Positions 60,218-64,000 of a stretch of 64,000 nt of DNA are shown here, one piece after another. Within the stretch, counting starts at the first letter, position 1, and every line of letters begins with the position of its first letter. A program made the position numbers and the translations under genes. The notes under the pieces are model-generated. The model had not been told where the DNA came from and did no database searches. It saw nothing but the letters and a program-made list of their open reading frames with translations. Source of the stretch: Acetobacteraceae bacterium AT-5844 (GTDB lineage: Bacteria; Pseudomonadota; Alphaproteobacteria; Acetobacterales; Acetobacteraceae); the NCBI GenBank assembly GCA_000245075.1, contig JH599972.1:99240-163239 (forward strand), given 5' to 3'.

Positions 60218-61112
60218 CGCTGTGGGGGCGGCCGCTGATCGCGAGGGGCTGAACGCCATCCCGCTGCTTCCCGCCAACCGGGCGCCCCTCGCGCCCGAAT
60301 TCCCCTGGCCGGATGGCAATAAGGCGGCGATGTTCCTTTCCTTCGACGTCGATGCCGAAACGGCATGGACGGCGAAGGACCCCGCCCGCTACGGCGAGCT
60401 GGTGACCATGTCCTTCGGCGGCTACGAGGCGCGCGTCGGCACCGCCAAGCTGCTGGAGCTGCTGCGCCAGCAGGAGCTGAAGGCCACCTTCTTCATCACC
60501 GGCTGGTCCGTCGAGGCGCACCCCGCCATGTGCGAGGCCATCCTGAAGGATGGGCACGAGATCGGCCATCACGGCTTCCACCACGTCATGCCCATGCCGG
60601 GCGACCCGATGTTGGTGGAAGAGGTCGATCGTGGGCTGGAGACGCTCAAGCGCCGCCTCGGCGTCGTGCCCAAGGGCTACCGCGCGCCGTCCGGCGAGTT
60701 CTGCGAGGAGCTGCGCGTGCTGCTGAAGGCGCGCGGCCTGGTCTACACCTCCTCCTTCCGCGACGATGTGCGCCCCTATCGCCACCTGCTGGCCGACAAC
60801 ACGCCGGGCCTGATCGAGCTGCCCGTCACGGCGAGCTATGACGACTGGCTGCTCGGCCTCTCCCAGCGCTACAGCCGCCACACGCTGCTGACGCGCGAGG
60901 AGGTGCTCTCGCTCTGGACGGATGAGCTGGCCGAGCTGCGCGACTGGGGTGCCATGGCGACCACCGTGCTGCACCCGCAATGCAGCGGCCGCCCGATGCG
61001 CCTGCGCCTGCTGCGCGAGTTCCTCGAGCACGCCCGCGCCTATGGCGATGTGTGGATCACCACCGGCGAGCAGATCGCCGCGCATTACGCCGCCTGCGAA
61101 GCCGCAGGCTGA
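60204..61112 (+). CDS. NodB-type polysaccharide deacetylase family hydrolase (PuuE/PgdA-like)
   Basis: 302 residues from the ATG at 60204, preceded by GAGG inside the receptor gene. NodB homology: catalytic and metal-binding Asp in MFLSFDVDAETAW, the metal His pair in GHEIGHHGFHHVMP, GYRAPSGEFCEELRVLLKARGLVYTSSF and HPQCSGRPMRLRLLREFLEHA. There is no signal peptide. The cytoplasmic PuuE/PgdA-like branch includes metal-free allantoinase-type and cyclic-imide-hydrolysing enzymes, not cell-wall deacetylases. Beside N-carbamoyl amidohydrolase it is a candidate for opening a cyclic ureide or imide ring. This role is inferred. Confidence 0.85.
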   Translation: MAAANAVGAAADREGLNAIPLLPANRAPLAPEFPWPDGNKAAMFLSFDVDAETAWTAKDPARYGELVTMSFGGYEARVGTAKLLELLRQQELKATFFITGWSVEAHPAMCEAILKDGHEIGHHGFHHVMPMPGDPMLVEEVDRGLETLKRRLGVVPKGYRAPSGEFCEELRVLLKARGLVYTSSFRDDVRPYRHLLADNTPGLIELPVTASYDDWLLGLSQRYSRHTLLTREEVLSLWTDELAELRDWGAMATTVLHPQCSGRPMRLRLLREFLEHARAYGDVWITTGEQIAAHYAACEAAG

Positions 61113-61141
61113 TTTCTGACAACCAACGGAAGGTAGGCTTC

Positions 61142-61975
61142 ATGAAGAACGTGTTTCTCGCCGCCGGCATCGCCGCCATGTCCCTCATGGCGCCTGCCTT
61201 CGCCAACGCCCAGCAACTGCCGGAAGACGTCCGGCAGCGCGGCTTCATCCGCGTCGGCGTGGAGACGACCTATCCGCCGATGTCCTACAAGGACCCGGCG
61301 ACCAATGAGCGGCGCGGCGTGAATGCCGATCTGCTCGCCGCCCTCTCCAAGGAGCTCGGCATCGAGTTCCGCTATGAGGAGATGGCCTTCGCGCAGCTGA
61401 TCCCTGCCGTCACCACCGGCCGCGTGGACTTCACCGGCACCTCCATGACGGATACGCCGGCGCGGCGGGACCGCCTGACCTTCATCGACTACACCAGCAC
61501 CGGCGCGCTGATCTTCACCACCACGGCGCAGCAGCGCGGCGCCAACCAGCCCAGCGATTTCTGCGGCCGCAGCGTCGCCGCGCCCCGCACCACCAACTAT
61601 CCGCGCCAGGTGGAAGAGTGGAGCAACGCCAACTGCGTCGCCCAGGGCAAGCCGCCCATCCGCATCGTGGGCACGGAAGGCGCTGCCGCCACCCGCACCG
61701 ATTTGCGCCAAGGCCGCGCCGATGGCGCCGTGTTGGGCGCGGAGTATGTGGCCTATTTGAACTCGCAGGAGCCGGGCACCTATGTCGGCATCGGTGAGCC
61801 CATCACCCGCGGCCTGTTCGGCTGGTCCTTCGACAAGGCCAAGCCGGAGCTGCGTGATGCCATCGCCGCCGGCCTGAACCGCCTGATCGCCAACGGCACC
61901 TATGCCGAGATCCTGAAGAAGCACGGCATCGAGCGTCAGGCACTGCCTACCGTCACGATCGACGCCGGCGAATGA
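61142..61975 (+). CDS. Amino acid ABC substrate-binding protein, second copy
   Basis: 277 residues. The signal peptide MKNVFLAAGIAAMSLMAPAFANAQQ precedes a family 3 binding domain (VGVETTYPPMSYKDPATNERRGVNADLLAALSKELGIEFRYEEMAFAQLIPAVTTGRVDFTGTSMTDTPARRD). It aligns along its length with the receptor at 59393-60217 and keeps both cysteines (FCGRSV, NANCVAQGKP). It is a paralogue from duplication that probably binds a different isomer or derivative. Its stop overlaps the next start (ATGA). Confidence 0.93.
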   Translation: MKNVFLAAGIAAMSLMAPAFANAQQLPEDVRQRGFIRVGVETTYPPMSYKDPATNERRGVNADLLAALSKELGIEFRYEEMAFAQLIPAVTTGRVDFTGTSMTDTPARRDRLTFIDYTSTGALIFTTTAQQRGANQPSDFCGRSVAAPRTTNYPRQVEEWSNANCVAQGKPPIRIVGTEGAAATRTDLRQGRADGAVLGAEYVAYLNSQEPGTYVGIGEPITRGLFGWSFDKAKPELRDAIAAGLNRLIANGTYAEILKKHGIERQALPTVTIDAGE

Positions 61976-62967
61976 GCCCCCTCCCCGCCACCATGCGCGC
62001 CATCCTGTTCGACAGGACCGGCGGGCCCGAGGTGCTCCGGCTGGGCGAACAGCCCATGCCGGTGCCGGCGGCGGGGGAGGTTCTCATCCGGATCAAGGCC
62101 ACGGCGCTGAACCTCGCCGATGTGCGGCAGCGCCAGGGCGCCTACATCATGTCCTCCGGGCCGCGCGTGCTCGGGCTGGAATGCTCCGGCCACATCGCCG
62201 CGCTCGGGGATGGCGTGAAAGGCTGGCAGCTCGCGCAGCCTGTCTGCGCCCTGCTGGGGCGTGGCGGCTATGCCGAATATGCCACGGCGCATCACTCCCA
62301 GCTTCTGCCCGTGCCGGAAGGGCTGGATCTCACCGAGGCAGCCAGCATGCCCGAGGCCGCCGCCACCATTTGGTCGAATATCTTCGACATTGGCGGCCTG
62401 CGCGCAGGCGGCGTCCTGCTCGTGCATGGCGGCGCGGGGGGTATTGGCAGCCTCGCCATCCAGTTCGGCAAGGCGGCGGAGGCGCGTGTCTTCTGCACCG
62501 CCAGCGCCGCGCGCCGTGAGTTCTGCGAGACCCTCGGCGCCGAGCACAGTTTTGACTATCGCGACGATACCATCGCCGAGCAGTTCCTGGCCCTCACCGA
62601 TGGCCACGGCGCCGATGTCATTCTCGACAATATGGGCGCCTCGCATCTCGAGCGGAACATTGCCTGCCTGGCGCTGGATGGCCGCATCCTGAATATCGGC
62701 CTGCAGGGCGGCCGTGTTGGCCAGATCAACCTCGGCGCCCTGATGAAGAAGCGCGGCAGCCTCTGCTCCACCTCGCTCAGTGATCGCTCACCCACGGCCA
62801 AGGCCCGCATCATGGCTGGTGTCCGCAGCGATCTCTGGCCGCATGTCGCCGCCGGGCGCGTGCGCCCTGTCATCGACCAATCCTTCACCCTGGCCCAGGC
62901 CGGCGACGCCCACAGGGCGATGGAAGCCGGCGGCCGCTCCGGAAAACTGCTGCTGATCTGCGACTGA
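61972..62967 (+). CDS. NAD(P)H:quinone oxidoreductase / zinc-independent alcohol dehydrogenase (QOR family)
   Basis: 331 residues. MDR fold: MRAILFDRTGGPEVLRLGEQPMPVPAAGEVLIRIKATALNLADVRQRQG, LECSGHIAALGDGV, then the nucleotide-binding motif VLLVHGGAGGIGSLAIQFGKAAEARVFCTASA. It resembles the p53-inducible quinone reductase (PIG3) subgroup and lacks zinc ligands. NADPH preference is likely. It is co-transcribed with the carbamoylase/ABC operon by a 4-bp overlap. Its role there is unclear. Confidence 0.9.
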   Translation: MSPLPATMRAILFDRTGGPEVLRLGEQPMPVPAAGEVLIRIKATALNLADVRQRQGAYIMSSGPRVLGLECSGHIAALGDGVKGWQLAQPVCALLGRGGYAEYATAHHSQLLPVPEGLDLTEAASMPEAAATIWSNIFDIGGLRAGGVLLVHGGAGGIGSLAIQFGKAAEARVFCTASAARREFCETLGAEHSFDYRDDTIAEQFLALTDGHGADVILDNMGASHLERNIACLALDGRILNIGLQGGRVGQINLGALMKKRGSLCSTSLSDRSPTAKARIMAGVRSDLWPHVAAGRVRPVIDQSFTLAQAGDAHRAMEAGGRSGKLLLICD

Positions 62968-63091
62968 CGAACGAACCGACCACCTGCGGGCGCTAACCCA
63001 ACGAAGGCGCCCGCCCGCCTTTTCCTACCGCGCGATCCTGCTGCCGGCCTCGCGACCTCCGGCCATCGTGCTCCAGCCTGGAGAGTACCTC

Positions 63092-64000
63092 ATGCTCCGT
63101 CGTTCCCTGCTGCAAGCTGCCGCGGCCACGCCGCTGGCCGGCCTCGCCGCGCCGCGCTTCGCCCGCGCCGCCTCCGCCACCACGCTGCGCTTCATCCCGG
63201 TCATCGACCTGGCCTTCGTGGACCCGATCTATTCCACGGCGCAGGTATCGCGGAACCATGGCTTCATGGTGTTCGACACGCTCTACGGCATGAACAGCAA
63301 GCTGGAAGCCACGCCGCAGATGGTCGAGGGCCATCGCGAGGAGGATGACGGCCGCCGCTGGGACCTGACACTACGCGAAGGCCTGACCTGGCACGACGGC
63401 GAGAAGGTCACGGCGCGGGACTGCGTCGCCTCCATCCGCCGCTGGTCCAGGCGCGACCCGTTCGGCGATGCGCTGATGGCCGCGACCGACGAGCTCTCCG
63501 CCCCTGATGACCGCACCATCCGCTTCCGCCTGAAGCGCCCCTTCCCGCTGCTGCCGCAAGCGCTCGGCAAGGCCGCCGTCCCCGCCTGCTTCATGATGCC
63601 GGAGCGGCTGGCGAATACCGATCCGTTCAAGGTCATCCCGGAGGTTATCGGCAGCGGCCCGTTCCGCTTCGTCGCCAATGAGCGCGTGCCGGGCGCCCGC
63701 AATGTCTATCAGCGTTTCGAAGGCTACAAGCCGCGCGAGAATGGCGAGAGCGACTGGACCTCCGGCCCGAAGGTCGTGCATTACGACCGCGTCGAGTGGA
63801 CCACCATGCCGGATGCCGCGACCGGTGCCGCCGCGCTGCAATCCGGCGAGCAGGACTGGCAGGAGACCACGCCGCACGACCTGCTGCCGCTGCTCCGCCG
63901 CAACCGCAACATCGCCGTGGATGTGCTGGACCCGCTGGGCTTCACCTGCCTGATGCGGATCAATCACCTGCAGCCGCCCTTCAACAACCCGGCCATCCGC
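63092..64000 (+). CDS. ABC transporter substrate-binding protein (family 5), 5' part
   Basis: 303 codons to the window edge; the gene continues beyond. The ATG at 63092 is preceded by GGAGAG. The signal peptide LRRSLLQAAAATPLAGLAAPRFARA (possible Tat) is followed by SBP_bac_5 features: FVDPIYSTAQVSRNHGFMVFDTLYGM, GRRWDLTLREGLTWHDGEKVTARDCVASIRRWSRRDPFG and IGSGPFRFVANE. It binds peptides, glutathione or similar solutes in the periplasm; partners would lie to the right. It follows the quinone reductase by 124 bp and is probably a separate operon. Confidence 0.92.
   Translation, partial: MLRRSLLQAAAATPLAGLAAPRFARAASATTLRFIPVIDLAFVDPIYSTAQVSRNHGFMVFDTLYGMNSKLEATPQMVEGHREEDDGRRWDLTLREGLTWHDGEKVTARDCVASIRRWSRRDPFGDALMAATDELSAPDDRTIRFRLKRPFPLLPQALGKAAVPACFMMPERLANTDPFKVIPEVIGSGPFRFVANERVPGARNVYQRFEGYKPRENGESDWTSGPKVVHYDRVEWTTMPDAATGAAALQSGEQDWQETTPHDLLPLLRRNRNIAVDVLDPLGFTCLMRINHLQPPFNNPAIR

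Noticed and set aside
1..64000. tRNA, rRNA, CRISPR arrays and prophage
   Set aside because: No cloverleaf-like gene ends, ribosomal motifs, regularly spaced repeats, integrase or phage structural genes were found when reading both strands.

Overview
The window is high-GC, densely coded bacterial DNA with four Bug/TctC-type periplasmic solute receptors, tripartite tricarboxylate (TTT) and ABC importers, and a homogentisate pathway. This mix fits a metabolically versatile alphaproteobacterium, most likely Acetobacteraceae of the Roseomonas type. That placement is inferred from gene content and codon use, not from a marker gene. I see no rRNA, tRNA, CRISPR array, prophage or intact insertion sequence. 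Nearly all of the window is accessory catabolism, sensing and transport.

Layout. (1) 1-6101: the tail of a LivF ATPase, an IclR regulator, then a leftward hydroxyacid dehydrogenase / Bug / ModA-like receptor operon. It is divergent from a lacI-type gene that precedes an Asp/Glu-racemase-like gene. Near-identical LacI-type operators lie at both ends of the lacI gene. (2) 6128-14127: a homogentisate regulon (maiA, Bug receptor, fahA, hmgA, divergent marR, a metallo-beta-lactamase-fold gene, a small DUF2783 protein and an FAD hydroxylase resembling MhaAB). The same TCTCA-NN-TGAGA box precedes both leftward transcription units. (3) 14519-20239: a leftward operon for a two-component flavin monooxygenase, an alpha/beta hydrolase, a BNR-repeat protein and an MFS transporter, divergent from a second marR. 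(4) 20630-22388: an Lrp/AsnC regulator divergent from hppD. With region 2 this completes 4-hydroxyphenylpyruvate to fumarate plus acetoacetate.

(5) 22423-33497: an NCS2-type permease with an RsbW-like C-terminal domain, divergent from an eight-gene rightward operon. The operon joins a chemoreceptor, CheW, CheB, a response regulator and CheA to RsbW-, RsbV- and RsbU-like partner-switching proteins, with no cheR and no sigma factor. This is the most unusual system in the window. (6) 33517-36756: a RES/Xre toxin-antitoxin pair with a clear inverted-repeat operator, and a BisC/TorZ-like molybdoenzyme. (7) 36969-40746: a Bug receptor followed by degradative HMG-CoA reductase, convergent with a MocR regulator. 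(8) 40834-49098: an ArsR-type regulator, a five-gene oligopeptide-type ABC importer and a cytoplasmic GH51 arabinofuranosidase, most simply an arabino-oligosaccharide uptake operon.

(9) 49160-55544: a GntR regulator divergent from pdxA-like, tctC, tctB, tctA and a SAF-domain oxidoreductase, with a 12-bp inverted repeat between them. (10) 55581-56528: a pirin. (11) 56790-62967: an N-carbamoyl-D-amino-acid amidohydrolase, a polar amino-acid ABC importer with two related receptors, a NodB-type hydrolase and a quinone oxidoreductase. Together they look like a cyclic ureide/imide utilisation operon. (12) 63092-end: the start of a dipeptide-type ABC receptor.
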